From Sphingobacteriales bacterium (GTDB lineage: Bacteria > Bacteroidota > Bacteroidia > Chitinophagales > JADJOU01), in the NCBI GenBank assembly GCA_021297855.1, contig JAJTHM010000011.1, forward strand, positions 1 to 64,000: a DNA stretch of 64,000 nt, in the 5' to 3' direction. Shown here piece after piece: positions 43,591 through 52,853 of this stretch. A program made the translations under genes and the position numbers. Numbering within the stretch: position 1 is the first letter of the stretch; the number at the start of each line of letters is the position of its first letter. The notes beneath the pieces were generated by a model, which saw only the letters and a program-made list of their open reading frames with translations, was not told where the DNA came from and searched no databases.

Positions 43591-44388
43591 TTGAACTCTC
43601 AGAGTATTGGAATTTTTGATAGTGGTATTGGCGGCCTTACGGTCGCCAATGCTATTTCTGGCCTACTCCCAAAAGAGCATTTAGTTTATTTTGGAGATTC
43701 TGCGCACATGCCTTATGGGGAAAAGTCTCCTGAGTTGATACAGGAATTTTCAACGAAAATTACTAAATACCTTATCGAAGAAAAGAAGTGTAAAGCAATT
43801 GTAATAGCTTGTAACACAGCCTCTGCCATAGCATACAGTCACTTGAAGAAATCTTATGAGGGTCAGGTGCCTATTATCAATGTTATTGACCCTATGATTG
43901 AATTGATCGTAGCCTCCCATTTTAAGAAGGTGGGGATAATTGCCACCCGCGGCACTATTGAATCTAATGTTTATCAAGATAAGCTCAATAGACGGGTGCC
44001 AAATCAGGAATATGCTGTCTTGGCTACTCCTCTTTTAGCTTCTATGATCGAAGAAAATTTTATTCACGATGATATATCCTCTACCGTTATCAGTAAATAT
44101 CTAAGCGAGCCAATTCTTGACGATATTGATTCTTTGGTCCTTGCTTGTACGCATTATCCATTAATCGCAGATGATATTTCAGAATATTATCAAGGTGAAG
44201 TGAAGCTTCTCCTTTCCGGTCCTGTAGTGGCGGAAAAGTTGAAAATGATTCTCCAAAAAGAGAACCTACTTTGCAATGAACGTTTGGTGGAGAATGAATT
44301 TATAGTGTCAGATTTAGCTAAAAATTTTGAAAAATCGGCTCACAAGTTCTATGGTACCAAGATCAACCTAAAAGAAGTCAAACTTTAA
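43591..44388 (+). CDS. murI: Glutamate racemase
   Basis: MurI makes D-glutamate for peptidoglycan. In 265 residues: IGIFDSGIGGLTVANAI near 6-22, VYFGDSAHMPYGEKS near 34, the first catalytic Cys in IACNTASA near 72, and the second in LVLACTHYPLI near 186. No ATG is available in the correct place, so TTG at 43591, nine bases after the preceding stop, is taken as the start. The conserved core begins at once, so little could be missing. Confidence 0.95.
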   Translation: MNSQSIGIFDSGIGGLTVANAISGLLPKEHLVYFGDSAHMPYGEKSPELIQEFSTKITKYLIEEKKCKAIVIACNTASAIAYSHLKKSYEGQVPIINVIDPMIELIVASHFKKVGIIATRGTIESNVYQDKLNRRVPNQEYAVLATPLLASMIEENFIHDDISSTVISKYLSEPILDDIDSLVLACTHYPLIADDISEYYQGEVKLLLSGPVVAEKLKMILQKENLLCNERLVENEFIVSDLAKNFEKSAHKFYGTKINLKEVKL

Positions 44389-44400
44389 TTGAATAATTAA

Positions 44401-44408
44401 TACTTTTG
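44401..44408 (+). promoter_or_regulatory. TAnnTTTG -7 box of the thioredoxin-like gene
   Basis: The octamer TACTTTTG ends 45 bases before the ATG at 44453, just after the murI stop, and marks a new transcript. Confidence 0.45.
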
Positions 44409-44452
44409 TAATACCATTTAAATAAGATAAAATCAATTCAAAAACGAAAAAG

Positions 44453-45619
44453 ATGAAAAGAATACTAGTAGCCTTTTTAACTATTATACTAACTAATTGC
44501 AATGCGATTGGAGGAGATGAATATGTAATTAAAGGTAAATTAAACAATTCAAGTGCAAATTCAATATACCTGGAAAGAATTTCTCATACAGAAATAAAAA
44601 TGGTAGATAGTTCTGCAATTAAGAACGGAATTTTTACTCTCAAAGGGCCTATTGAAGGTTTAGGGTTTTACAGATTGAGAATTAAATCCAATACCCCACA
44701 AGGAGAGTTATTTTGGTTTCTGAGTCTGGATAAAAATGAACAAGTGCAGGCAACCATAGATGAAAAAACTCCTTTGAATCATAGTATTCTAAGCAATGAA
44801 AAACAAAAGGAATTTCAGGATCTAGTAAGAAATTTTAATGCCCAGCAGTCTGAGGTGATGCAGATGTATCAGCAGTATAATGCCCTGACTCAGAAAGACC
44901 CAAATTCAAAGGAAGCACAGGATTTAGGCAGTCAAATCAATTCAAAAAATGAGAACTTCAACCGATATATAACGGGAATTATTCAAACTTCCAAGAATTT
45001 AATGACAAAATATTACCTGTATTCTGTTATGCTTCAACAATTTCAAAATCAACCAGTACCAGAGCAGTTAACTCAAGATATCAGGGTTTATACTACCGTA
45101 TTGACAAAAGAACTTCCAAATTCATTGTATGCAAAGGATTTCCAGACTATCATAAATAATTTGGATATGCAAAAGAAAATGGCAGAGGCTAAGTCCAAAT
45201 TAGATGTGGGATCACTAGCGCCAGATATTGAATTGGTAAAAGAGGATGGCACTAAAACTAAGTTATCGTCTTTCAAAGGAAAAATCGTTTTAATGGATTT
45301 CTGGGCTAGTTGGTGCAGACCATGTCGAATGGAAAATCCTAATGTAGTGGCTGCTTATAAAAAATATAAAGACAAGGGCTTAGTTATCTTAAGTATTTCC
45401 CAAGACCAAGATTTAACAAAATGGAAAACAGCTATTGGCCAAGATGGCCTAATCTGGACTACTCATTTTTCAGATAATCTTGCGGGCGGCGTGGCTTCTT
45501 CTATGTACGATGTGAGTTATATCCCCAAAACTTACTTGCTAGATAAGTCGGGAAAAATAGCAGCTAAGGACCTTAGGGGTCAAGCATTAGAGTTGGAAAT
45601 TGAAAAATTGACAAAATAA
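44453..45619 (+). CDS. TlpA-like thiol-disulfide protein with DUF4369 domain
   Basis: The 388-residue product has a lipoprotein-like signal (LTIILTNC), an N-terminal DUF4369 domain (about 22-120, VIKGKLNNSSANSIYLERIS), a helical middle segment, and a C-terminal TlpA/AhpC thioredoxin fold (about 255-388). The active site is WASWCRPCRMENP with a CxxC pair near 290-293. Proteins of this layout keep periplasmic thiols reduced in Bacteroidota. The downstream rfbA begins 12 bases later. Confidence 0.88.
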   Translation: MKRILVAFLTIILTNCNAIGGDEYVIKGKLNNSSANSIYLERISHTEIKMVDSSAIKNGIFTLKGPIEGLGFYRLRIKSNTPQGELFWFLSLDKNEQVQATIDEKTPLNHSILSNEKQKEFQDLVRNFNAQQSEVMQMYQQYNALTQKDPNSKEAQDLGSQINSKNENFNRYITGIIQTSKNLMTKYYLYSVMLQQFQNQPVPEQLTQDIRVYTTVLTKELPNSLYAKDFQTIINNLDMQKKMAEAKSKLDVGSLAPDIELVKEDGTKTKLSSFKGKIVLMDFWASWCRPCRMENPNVVAAYKKYKDKGLVILSISQDQDLTKWKTAIGQDGLIWTTHFSDNLAGGVASSMYDVSYIPKTYLLDKSGKIAAKDLRGQALELEIEKLTK

Positions 45620-45631
45620 AAAACTAGATCA

Positions 45632-46501
45632 ATGAAAGGAATAATCCTAGCTGGTGGCAGTGGCACTAGACTGTACCCAATTACCTACGCCATTAGTAAG
45701 CAGATCATGCCTATCTATGATAAGCCTATGATTTATTATCCTCTTTCTACATTGCTGCTTAGCGGAATACGTGAAGTTTTGATTATTTCCACGCCATATG
45801 ATTTGCCACAGTTCGAAAGACTTTTGGGAGATGGCAGTCAAATAGGCTGTAAATTTTCTTATGCTGTGCAGGAAGTGCCTAATGGCCTAGCTCAGGCATT
45901 CGTTATTGGAGAAAAATTTATAGGTAAGGATAAATGTGCTCTTGTATTAGGCGATAATATTTTTTATGGTTCAGGTTTAGGTAAAATATTAGAAAAAAAT
46001 AGTGACCCTGACGGAGGTATTATATACGCTTACCGTGTTTCTGATCCAGAGAGATATGGTGTTGTCGAATTTGATGAGAATAACAAAGTAATTAGTTTGG
46101 AGGAGAAACCTAGTAAGCCAAAGTCAAACTATGCTGTGCCAGGATTGTATTTTTATGATAACTCCGTGGTAGATTATGCTAAAAATTTAAAACCCAGCCA
46201 CAGAGGGGAATATGAAATCACTGACTTAAATAGAATCTATTTAGACAAGGGAAAACTAAGTGTAAGCATATTAGAAAGAGGCACAGCTTGGTTAGATACA
46301 GGTACCCACGAGTCTCTCATGCAGGCGTCACAATTTGTGCAGGTGATTGAAAATCGACAAGGGTTTAAAATTGGTTGTATCGAGGAGATAGCCTTCAGAA
46401 AAGGATTTATCACAAGGGAACAATTATTAAAAATAGCAGAACCATTGACTAAAAGTGGTTATGGACAATATTTATTGGAAGTAGCAAATGAGAAGATATA
46501 A
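45632..46501 (+). CDS. rfbA: Glucose-1-phosphate thymidylyltransferase
   Basis: RfbA makes dTDP-glucose, the first step to dTDP-rhamnose and other deoxysugars of surface polysaccharides. The 289 residues carry the nucleotide-binding [16 protein letters not shown] at 3-18, [17 protein letters not shown] near 30, [13 protein letters not shown] near 107, [17 protein letters not shown] near 145 and the C-terminal [17 protein letters not shown] near 219. Other rml genes are not adjacent, but an epimerase/dehydratase gene follows after 9 bases. Confidence 0.93.
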   Translation: MKGIILAGGSGTRLYPITYAISKQIMPIYDKPMIYYPLSTLLLSGIREVLIISTPYDLPQFERLLGDGSQIGCKFSYAVQEVPNGLAQAFVIGEKFIGKDKCALVLGDNIFYGSGLGKILEKNSDPDGGIIYAYRVSDPERYGVVEFDENNKVISLEEKPSKPKSNYAVPGLYFYDNSVVDYAKNLKPSHRGEYEITDLNRIYLDKGKLSVSILERGTAWLDTGTHESLMQASQFVQVIENRQGFKIGCIEEIAFRKGFITREQLLKIAEPLTKSGYGQYLLEVANEKI

Positions 46502-46510
46502 ATTGTCCTA

Positions 46511-47467
46511 ATGTCTCAGAGTCATTCAGCAGGTTTTAAGAAATTTATATTGGTCACTGGTGCCGCAGGTCAAGTAGGAAGTTGTCTAGTAGATAAGCTA
46601 ATTGAAAATGAGGAAAACTTTGTTGTAGCAGTAGATAATTATCTCACAGGGACTAAAGAAAATCTTCCTAAAAATTCTCCAGTCAATTACAAATTTATTG
46701 TTTGTGATGTGAATGACAAGAAGCAGATAAGCGCTGTAATGACTTCATTTCTCTTTGATTATGTTTTTCACTATGCTGCTGTAGTGGGTGTCAAGAGGAC
46801 AATTGATAATCCTCTCTGGGTTTTGAACGACATTAATGGTATTGAAGCTATTTTAAAGCTGTGTGTATCTACAGGCGTCAAACGCATTTTCTTTTCATCG
46901 AGTAGTGAGGTATATGGAGAACCATTCGAACATCCCCAAAATGAACACACGACTCCTTTAAATTCTCGATTGCCTTATGCCATAGTGAAAAATGTCGCAG
47001 AAGCTTATCTCAGAAGTTATCATAAAGAGTACGGTTTGGATTATACCATATTTCGTTTTTTCAACACTTATGGACCAAAGCAAAGCAAAGATTTCGTCGT
47101 AAAAAAGTTTTTGAATGCGGCATTGAATAATGAGCCCATTACCATCTTTGGGGATGGATCTCAGTCGAGAACTCTCTGCTACATTGCCGACAATATTGAT
47201 GCTACGACAAATTGTCTCTACAAGGATTTATTCGTAAATGAAACTATCAATATAGGCAATTCAAATGAAATTTCTATGCTTGAGTTAGCTAAATTCATAC
47301 GACAAAAAACAAATTCAAAATCTGAAATCATTCACCTGCCAGCACTGGAAGAAGGGGATATGACGCGCCGATGTCCTGACATTGCGAATATGAAAACTGC
47401 TTTAGATCGAGAGTTAACCGATTTAGAAACAGGTATAGATAGTCTCATAAGAGCTATGAAATCCTAG
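46511..47467 (+). CDS. NAD-dependent epimerase/dehydratase
   Basis: The 318-residue short-chain dehydrogenase-type enzyme has the NAD-binding VTGAAGQVGSCLVD near 15-28, the catalytic serine region IFFSSSSEVYGEPFEHP near 125-141, the YxxxK pair in YAIVKN near 156, and RFFNTYGP near 180. It is close to UDP-glucuronate/UDP-glucose epimerases and dTDP-glucose dehydratase relatives; the substrate cannot be fixed. Its position behind rfbA suggests a nucleotide-sugar step in surface polysaccharide synthesis. Confidence 0.85.
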   Translation: MSQSHSAGFKKFILVTGAAGQVGSCLVDKLIENEENFVVAVDNYLTGTKENLPKNSPVNYKFIVCDVNDKKQISAVMTSFLFDYVFHYAAVVGVKRTIDNPLWVLNDINGIEAILKLCVSTGVKRIFFSSSSEVYGEPFEHPQNEHTTPLNSRLPYAIVKNVAEAYLRSYHKEYGLDYTIFRFFNTYGPKQSKDFVVKKFLNAALNNEPITIFGDGSQSRTLCYIADNIDATTNCLYKDLFVNETINIGNSNEISMLELAKFIRQKTNSKSEIIHLPALEEGDMTRRCPDIANMKTALDRELTDLETGIDSLIRAMKS

Positions 47468-47477
47468 CTTTATCTGT

Positions 47478-48848
47478 CTATTCTAGGACTACGATTTCTA
47501 CTCTTCTATTTCGAGACCTCCCATGTTCAGTTTCATTTGTGGCCAATGGATTGTCATAGTTATTACCAATATAGTTTATTCTGTCATCGGAAATGCCGTA
47601 TTCTAGGAGCAGATTTTTAACAGCCTTCGCACGCTGCTCGGATAATTTTTGATTATAATCTAAGGTGCCAATATTGTCTGTATAACCGAGTAGATGAATT
47701 CTAAATTCCTTGTTTTTGTTTAGATAAATAGCTAACTCTCGCACATCTATTTGGCTTGAATCAGGAATGTCAAATCGATTATACTCAAAATTTATATTCG
47801 TGATTTCAAATTTTTCCTCAATCTGTCTAGGAGAGTCAATGATAATAGGGGATTCAATTTTTAACTGAAATAAACTATCAAAATTAATTTTACCCTTTAG
47901 GTCTTCATAATTCTTAAAATAAGGGGCGTTTTTATTTTTTTGCGCGGTGAAAGATTGGTGTTCTAAAAATACCCCGCTATCAAACATAGGGTCGCCGATA
48001 TCTCCGATAGCTATTTTCATATGATACACTTTGTAAGGTATAAGAAAACAGCTAGCAGTCAGTTTTCTTGTCAATCCATCAAACTCAAAGTTGTCAAACA
48101 GTTCATCGTTCAACCCTTTCCGTTCAGTTTCATCCACTGAAAAGCTCTTAGATTTAGAGCCGAAAAGTTTTAAAATTATTTCTTTAAAAAAAGCTTCACG
48201 GGGCTCTAGATCATCGATGACATCTTTCTTTATACTTGAATTCACAAAGCACTCATTATTGATAAACAACTCGCTTTTACGCAGGTGATTAACGTTATTT
48301 ATCGCGACGGGCGTACTCGTTTCAGGAATCAGTGCTATATTCTTATAAAAGTTACCATCCCCTGTGATTATAAAACCAAACACATCATTAAATCGACTTC
48401 CTACATATTCTTTATACTCTTCGGAAGCGAATATATAATTGAATTTAATTTCATTTTCTAATGCAATAAAATCAAATTCGATGAAAGCTTGATCGCAAAC
48501 TTTACCTCTCGATAGTTTGCCTAGGTCTCTATCTCCTTTGAATCTATGGTTATTATCCCAGGCCAGTCCACTAGTTCCAGGTGTTTTGTTTCCTCCACCG
48601 ATTGTTCCAAGATTTCCTGTAGTTAAGACTATCCCCTCTTTAATTTCGAATTTATCTAAGTTGATTTTAAATTGACCTATGGAGGATTTTAAACCTCTAT
48701 ATTTCAAGTTATTAATCTTTATTTTGGATGTATCTAAAATATGATATAGGTATTGAATAGGTTTTAGACTCGTGTCAATTCTAATTTTTTTCTGTGCAGA
48801 AAGATTGAAACTTGAAATCAAAAATAGGAAGAAGATGAGCGGCCTCAT
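47478..48848 (-). CDS. Choice-of-anchor-L/OmpA fusion protein
   Basis: The 456-residue product has a Sec signal (to NLSAQ), then a choice-of-anchor-L domain (about 30-290) recognisable by FDFIALENEIKFNYIFASEEY, a RFNDVFGFIITG phrase and ALIPETSTPVAINNVNH. The C-terminal OmpA domain (about 345-456) has INFEYNRFDIPDSS, LLGYTDNIGTLDYNQKLSEQRA and GRSRNRRVEIVVLE, the peptidoglycan-binding pattern. Anchor-L domains usually belong to surface proteins with a sorting domain; here it is attached to peptidoglycan instead. It converges on the epimerase gene. Confidence 0.82.
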   Translation of the reverse strand: MRPLIFFLFLISSFNLSAQKKIRIDTSLKPIQYLYHILDTSKIKINNLKYRGLKSSIGQFKINLDKFEIKEGIVLTTGNLGTIGGGNKTPGTSGLAWDNNHRFKGDRDLGKLSRGKVCDQAFIEFDFIALENEIKFNYIFASEEYKEYVGSRFNDVFGFIITGDGNFYKNIALIPETSTPVAINNVNHLRKSELFINNECFVNSSIKKDVIDDLEPREAFFKEIILKLFGSKSKSFSVDETERKGLNDELFDNFEFDGLTRKLTASCFLIPYKVYHMKIAIGDIGDPMFDSGVFLEHQSFTAQKNKNAPYFKNYEDLKGKINFDSLFQLKIESPIIIDSPRQIEEKFEITNINFEYNRFDIPDSSQIDVRELAIYLNKNKEFRIHLLGYTDNIGTLDYNQKLSEQRAKAVKNLLLEYGISDDRINYIGNNYDNPLATNETEHGRSRNRRVEIVVLE

Positions 48849-48872
48849 TGTATAGCTTGGTTTTATGTTGAT

Positions 48873-49754
48873 TTAAACGGCAACTTCCGCTTTTATTTTA
48901 GGGTGAAATTGATAATCGAGGATTTCAATATCTTCAAATTGAAATTCAAATATGGAATTAACTTTTCTCTTGAAGTTAAGTTTTGGCAATGGAAGAGGCT
49001 CCCTGGTCAATTGAAGCTTGGCCTGATCGAAGTGATTGTGATACAAATGAACATCTCCAAAAGTATGAACAAAATCGCCGAGTTTTAACCCTAAAACATG
49101 GGCTATCATTTGCGTGAATAGGGCGTAAGAAGCTATATTAAAGGGTACTCCCAAAAAAACATCTGCACTCCGCTGATAAAGCTGGCAACTCAATTTGCCA
49201 TCCGCCACATAAAATTGAAAAAGACAGTGACATGGCGGCAGAGCCATATTGCCAATTTCGGTGGGATTCCAAGCGCTGACTATATGCCGTCTGGAATCAG
49301 GATTTTTCTCTAGCTGTTGCATTAAATTAATTATCTGATCTACTTTCACGCCATCAAGTCCTTCCCAGTGTCTCCATTGTTTTCCATATACAGGCCCTAA
49401 CTCTCCCCATTTTTTAGCAAATTCTGCATCTTGCTTGATTTTAAGAGCAAACTCTTTGATGGTTTCTCCTTGGTAGGAGGACGTTTTTTTGTATTTTTCA
49501 AAGGGCCAGTCATTCCATATCCCCACTCCATGATCAACTAAGTATTTAATATTTGTGTCTCCTTTGAGAAACCATAGCAATTCATAAATGATGGATTTTA
49601 AATGAAGCTCTTTTGTGGTTACAAGGGGAAAGCCTTCATTGAGATTAAATCTCATTTGATAACCAAAGATACTTCGGGTGCCGACTCCTGTTCTATCACT
49701 TTTATCGGTGCCTTCTTGGAGTATCTTATCCAATAAATCTAAATATGCTCGCAT
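48873..49754 (-). CDS. thyA: Thymidylate synthase
   Basis: ThyA methylates dUMP to dTMP using methylenetetrahydrofolate. In 293 residues: the dUMP-binding Arg in [19 protein letters not shown] near 18, the catalytic Cys in [15 protein letters not shown] near 177, [18 protein letters not shown] near 199 and the HLYHNHFDQ segment near 248. It is about 29 residues longer than the E. coli enzyme, owing mainly to a helical insert near 95-120, as in other bacterial ThyA of this length. A TAnnTTTG box sits 20 bases upstream. Confidence 0.96.
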   Translation of the reverse strand: MRAYLDLLDKILQEGTDKSDRTGVGTRSIFGYQMRFNLNEGFPLVTTKELHLKSIIYELLWFLKGDTNIKYLVDHGVGIWNDWPFEKYKKTSSYQGETIKEFALKIKQDAEFAKKWGELGPVYGKQWRHWEGLDGVKVDQIINLMQQLEKNPDSRRHIVSAWNPTEIGNMALPPCHCLFQFYVADGKLSCQLYQRSADVFLGVPFNIASYALFTQMIAHVLGLKLGDFVHTFGDVHLYHNHFDQAKLQLTREPLPLPKLNFKRKVNSIFEFQFEDIEILDYQFHPKIKAEVAV

Positions 49755-49773
49755 GAAATTATCCGTTTGATGA

Positions 49774-49781
49774 CAAAAATA
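49774..49781 (-). promoter_or_regulatory. TAnnTTTG -7 box of thyA
   Basis: On the minus strand the octamer TATTTTTG ends 20 bases before the thyA ATG. Confidence 0.5.
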
Positions 49782-49906
49782 CTAGGATAGTTTAATTTTT
49801 CAAAGTTCTTCATCCACATTCAAGAATGAAATTGTGAGTTAATTTATAGACAGAGTGAACTTCTGCAATTTAGCAAATCTTAGCTTGAATAAAGGGGTAT
49901 TCAAGC

Positions 49907-49914
49907 TATATTTG
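49907..49914 (+). promoter_or_regulatory. TAnnTTTG -7 box of the E2 gene
   Basis: The octamer TATATTTG ends 19 bases before the ATG at 49933. It rules out the longer frame beginning at 49855, which would start upstream of the promoter. Confidence 0.55.
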
Positions 49915-49932
49915 CCAATCAAATACATTACA

Positions 49933-51204
49933 ATGATACTAGATGTAGTTATACCCAATGTGGCAGAGTCAATTACAGAGGTTACTCTGGGCACTTGGAT
50001 GGTAAAAGATGGAGATTATGTCAATATAGATCAGCCTTTATGCGAAGTAGAGACTGATAAAGCTTCTCAGGAGTTAGTTGCTGAAAAGGCTGGAAAAATT
50101 AAATTGATCGCATCTGAGGGAGATGATATCAAAGTTGGCGGTTTGATAGCTCAGATAGATACAGCGGTGAAAGCTCCCGAAAGCCCTGCTGCTCAGGAGA
50201 TAAAAACTGAAATGCCCCTTAGCCCTCAACCCACAATAAAAGAGGCTGTTAAAGTAGAAGTTGCCTCGCAAAAGCAGCATTATGCTGCCAATACTCCTTC
50301 TCCGTCAGCTCAGAAATTGATAAGTGAAAATAAGATAGATATATTCAAGCTCACTGGAACAGGTAAAGATGGTAGAATCACAAAAGAAGATGTGATGAGC
50401 GCGATAAAGAATGGCACTAGTTCTATTCAAGATGGTTATAAAGCGCTGGCAAATTCCCAAGCCTTGTATAGCAGAAGTGAAGAGGTGAAGAAAATGCCGA
50501 GAATTCGAAAAGTAATTTCGGAAAGACTGGTTCATGCCAAAAATAGCACGGCCATGTTGACCACCTTTAATGAGGTGAATATGCAGTCTATTATGGATAT
50601 ACGAACAAAGTATAAAGATAAATTTAAAGAGATTCACGGTATAAATCTAGGTTTCATGAGCTTTTTTGCGAAGGCTTGTAGCCTAGCTTTGATGAAATAT
50701 CCAGAGGTGAATGCTTATATAGATGTGGAGAAAGGCGAATTGATTTATCATAACTATACGGATATTTCTATAGCAGTTTCTACTCCAAAAGGGTTAGTCG
50801 TCCCAGTGATTCGAAATGCGGAAAGTCTTTCGATGGATGGCATAGAAAAATCAGTCGCTAACCTAGCTGCGAAGGGTAGAGATGGAAATCTCACTATGGA
50901 AGACATGGAAGGCGGCACCTTTACCATAACCAACGGGGGTGTTTTTGGCTCCTTAATGAGCACGCCAATAATTAATCCACCACAGTCTGCTATATTGGGT
51001 ATGCATAAGATTCAAGATAGACCGATTGTGGAAAATGGTCAAATTGTCGTGAGACCCATGATGTATGTGGCACTTAGCTATGATCATCGAATCATAGACG
51101 GAAAAGAAAGTGTTGGTTTTCTCGTTACTGTTAAAGATTTCCTAGAAAATCCAGAAAAGATGCTAATCGGTTCAGATCCGGTGGAGGCGTTGTTGATGAT
51201 ATGA
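49933..51204 (+). CDS. 2-oxoacid dehydrogenase E2, probably dihydrolipoyl succinyltransferase
   Basis: From ATG 49933 the product is 423 residues. Domains: an N-terminal lipoyl domain (about 1-75) with the lipoylated lysine in [10 protein letters not shown], a Pro/Ala/Glu-rich linker, a short E1/E3-binding domain (about 125-165, [13 protein letters not shown] and [13 protein letters not shown]), and the catalytic domain with the CoA-thiolase-like [12 protein letters not shown] (His and Asp). This is the layout of SucB/branched-chain E2; the single lipoyl domain is common to SucB. No E1 or E3 genes are nearby, so the specific complex is not certain. The start is supported by a promoter box. 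Confidence 0.9.
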   Translation: MILDVVIPNVAESITEVTLGTWMVKDGDYVNIDQPLCEVETDKASQELVAEKAGKIKLIASEGDDIKVGGLIAQIDTAVKAPESPAAQEIKTEMPLSPQPTIKEAVKVEVASQKQHYAANTPSPSAQKLISENKIDIFKLTGTGKDGRITKEDVMSAIKNGTSSIQDGYKALANSQALYSRSEEVKKMPRIRKVISERLVHAKNSTAMLTTFNEVNMQSIMDIRTKYKDKFKEIHGINLGFMSFFAKACSLALMKYPEVNAYIDVEKGELIYHNYTDISIAVSTPKGLVVPVIRNAESLSMDGIEKSVANLAAKGRDGNLTMEDMEGGTFTITNGGVFGSLMSTPIINPPQSAILGMHKIQDRPIVENGQIVVRPMMYVALSYDHRIIDGKESVGFLVTVKDFLENPEKMLIGSDPVEALLMI

Positions 51205-51239
51205 ATTTGTAATGTTAAATATCATCCCTGTAAATAAAG

Positions 51240-52664
51240 TTGAAGCTAACATTTGTAAATCATATCTTTAAATATAATAGGCTGCTCATTAAGTCTATAA
51301 ATGATTCGAAATTTCATTTTATATTTTATGCCTTTTGTTTCGTAATTTATGGGGTATATCTTGGAATGAATTGGAGGGAAATTGCTCATTTTAATGATAC
51401 CCCCGTTTATCTATTTTATATTGACTTTGAGAAGTTTTTTTTTACTCCACATAATCGATATATTTCAATTTTTACACAATATCTCCCACTACTTGCAACC
51501 TTACTAGGATTAAGTTTTACTGCTTTTGTAAAATGCTATGTATACAATGGACTATTTTCAACCTTCATTCTATATCTGATATTTGGTTTTTATACGAAAA
51601 AATGGCACTTAGGTTGGGTGTTTTTGTTATGTTTATCAATCGGTTATCAATATTCTTTTTTTTATGGTGTGCCTGAACATTTTGGCTATTCAATTTCCAT
51701 TTTTTTTACGCTTTTATATTATCATATTTTATGTCATTGTAAAGGAAAGAAGTGGCTTGCTTTTAGTAGTTTAATTGGTTTAATGATGGCTGGGGCTCAT
51801 TTGTTTTCCGTCATTATTCTTCTAACAGGATTTCTTTATATCTTTATACTTGAACCTTCTACTAAGTTAAAAAAAATCTTAGTTATTCATGTTTCAATTT
51901 TTCTATTAACCTTTATTTCTATTAAACTAATGATACCACCTAGTGATTATGAAGTTGGGAAAATTCAGATAGTTATTGATAATTTAAAATATATCAAGAC
52001 ATTAGATAATGCCGCTTTTCGTTATATTTTTTCAAGAGATCAAAAAAATGCTATTGATTTTTATTCTCTTATAATTGCTATCTCTGGAGTTATTATTTGG
52101 AAAAAGGAATATTTAGTCGGAGTGATAACAATTATATTATTTTACTTATTTTATTACTTAAACTGTCTATATAGCTATCAATCATTAGGAACTGAGTATA
52201 TGGAATTATACGGTCGTCTTATTTTTTTCGCTTTGTTAGTACCATTAATGTTAACTGCGGTTAAGTATAAATTAAATCATCCAATATTTATACTACTTTG
52301 TTTGTTTAGTTTTGGTGCATTTTTAAACAAGACAAGCAGTGTTAAACATTTGTATACAAAGAGATATACTTCGATATTTGAGTTAAGTAAATTTTCTAAG
52401 TCAGATAAGGTGTATATTCAATCAGATACCATTTGTAGTCCGAGAATATGGTTTACCTGGGCATTACCACATGAGTCCATGCTTGTTAACATGCTAGAAG
52501 GACATCTAAAAACAGTTTATATTTTCAACGGGAATAATTTATCTTATGAAGAGGCTAAGCAAAATTATTTTAATGGATCTTTGAGAGAGTTTAACAGAGA
52601 TGATTTAAGTGGTACTTATTTTAATTCCTTAGATACATTTGAGTATCAATTTCGAAATAAATAG
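51240..52664 (+). CDS. Polytopic membrane protein of unknown function, very AT-rich
   Basis: The 474-residue product has about ten hydrophobic segments (for example FYAFCFVIYGVYLGMN near 30 and WHLGWVFLLCLSIGYQYSF) with charged loops. A C-terminal soluble region of about 120 residues follows. The layout resembles GT-C type glycosyltransferases or O-antigen polymerase-like proteins, but no motif proves it. No ATG fits before the conserved-looking start, so TTG at 51240 is a guess. The gene is notably poorer in G+C than sucB and the ABC gene beside it, which suggests acquisition. Confidence 0.5.
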   Translation: MKLTFVNHIFKYNRLLIKSINDSKFHFIFYAFCFVIYGVYLGMNWREIAHFNDTPVYLFYIDFEKFFFTPHNRYISIFTQYLPLLATLLGLSFTAFVKCYVYNGLFSTFILYLIFGFYTKKWHLGWVFLLCLSIGYQYSFFYGVPEHFGYSISIFFTLLYYHILCHCKGKKWLAFSSLIGLMMAGAHLFSVIILLTGFLYIFILEPSTKLKKILVIHVSIFLLTFISIKLMIPPSDYEVGKIQIVIDNLKYIKTLDNAAFRYIFSRDQKNAIDFYSLIIAISGVIIWKKEYLVGVITIILFYLFYYLNCLYSYQSLGTEYMELYGRLIFFALLVPLMLTAVKYKLNHPIFILLCLFSFGAFLNKTSSVKHLYTKRYTSIFELSKFSKSDKVYIQSDTICSPRIWFTWALPHESMLVNMLEGHLKTVYIFNGNNLSYEEAKQNYFNGSLREFNRDDLSGTYFNSLDTFEYQFRNK

Positions 52665-52853
52665 GCAAATACGATCATTGTTATGTCGTGTAAGTTAATT
52701 ATAGTCTGAAGTAAAAAATCTCAACTTTACATGGAAAAGTTTAAGTCCTATTAGAATAGAAATAGTTATAACTTATGCGGCAGCCAAGGAAATGATCAAA
52801 TCAAATTATTTTCCTTTATAATGTTAACTTTGGAATTATATAATTTAAAATCT

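Noticed and set aside
49855-49932. N-terminal extension of the E2 protein
   Set aside because: It would begin upstream of the TAnnTTTG box at 49907-49914 and the lipoyl domain starts right at the later ATG.
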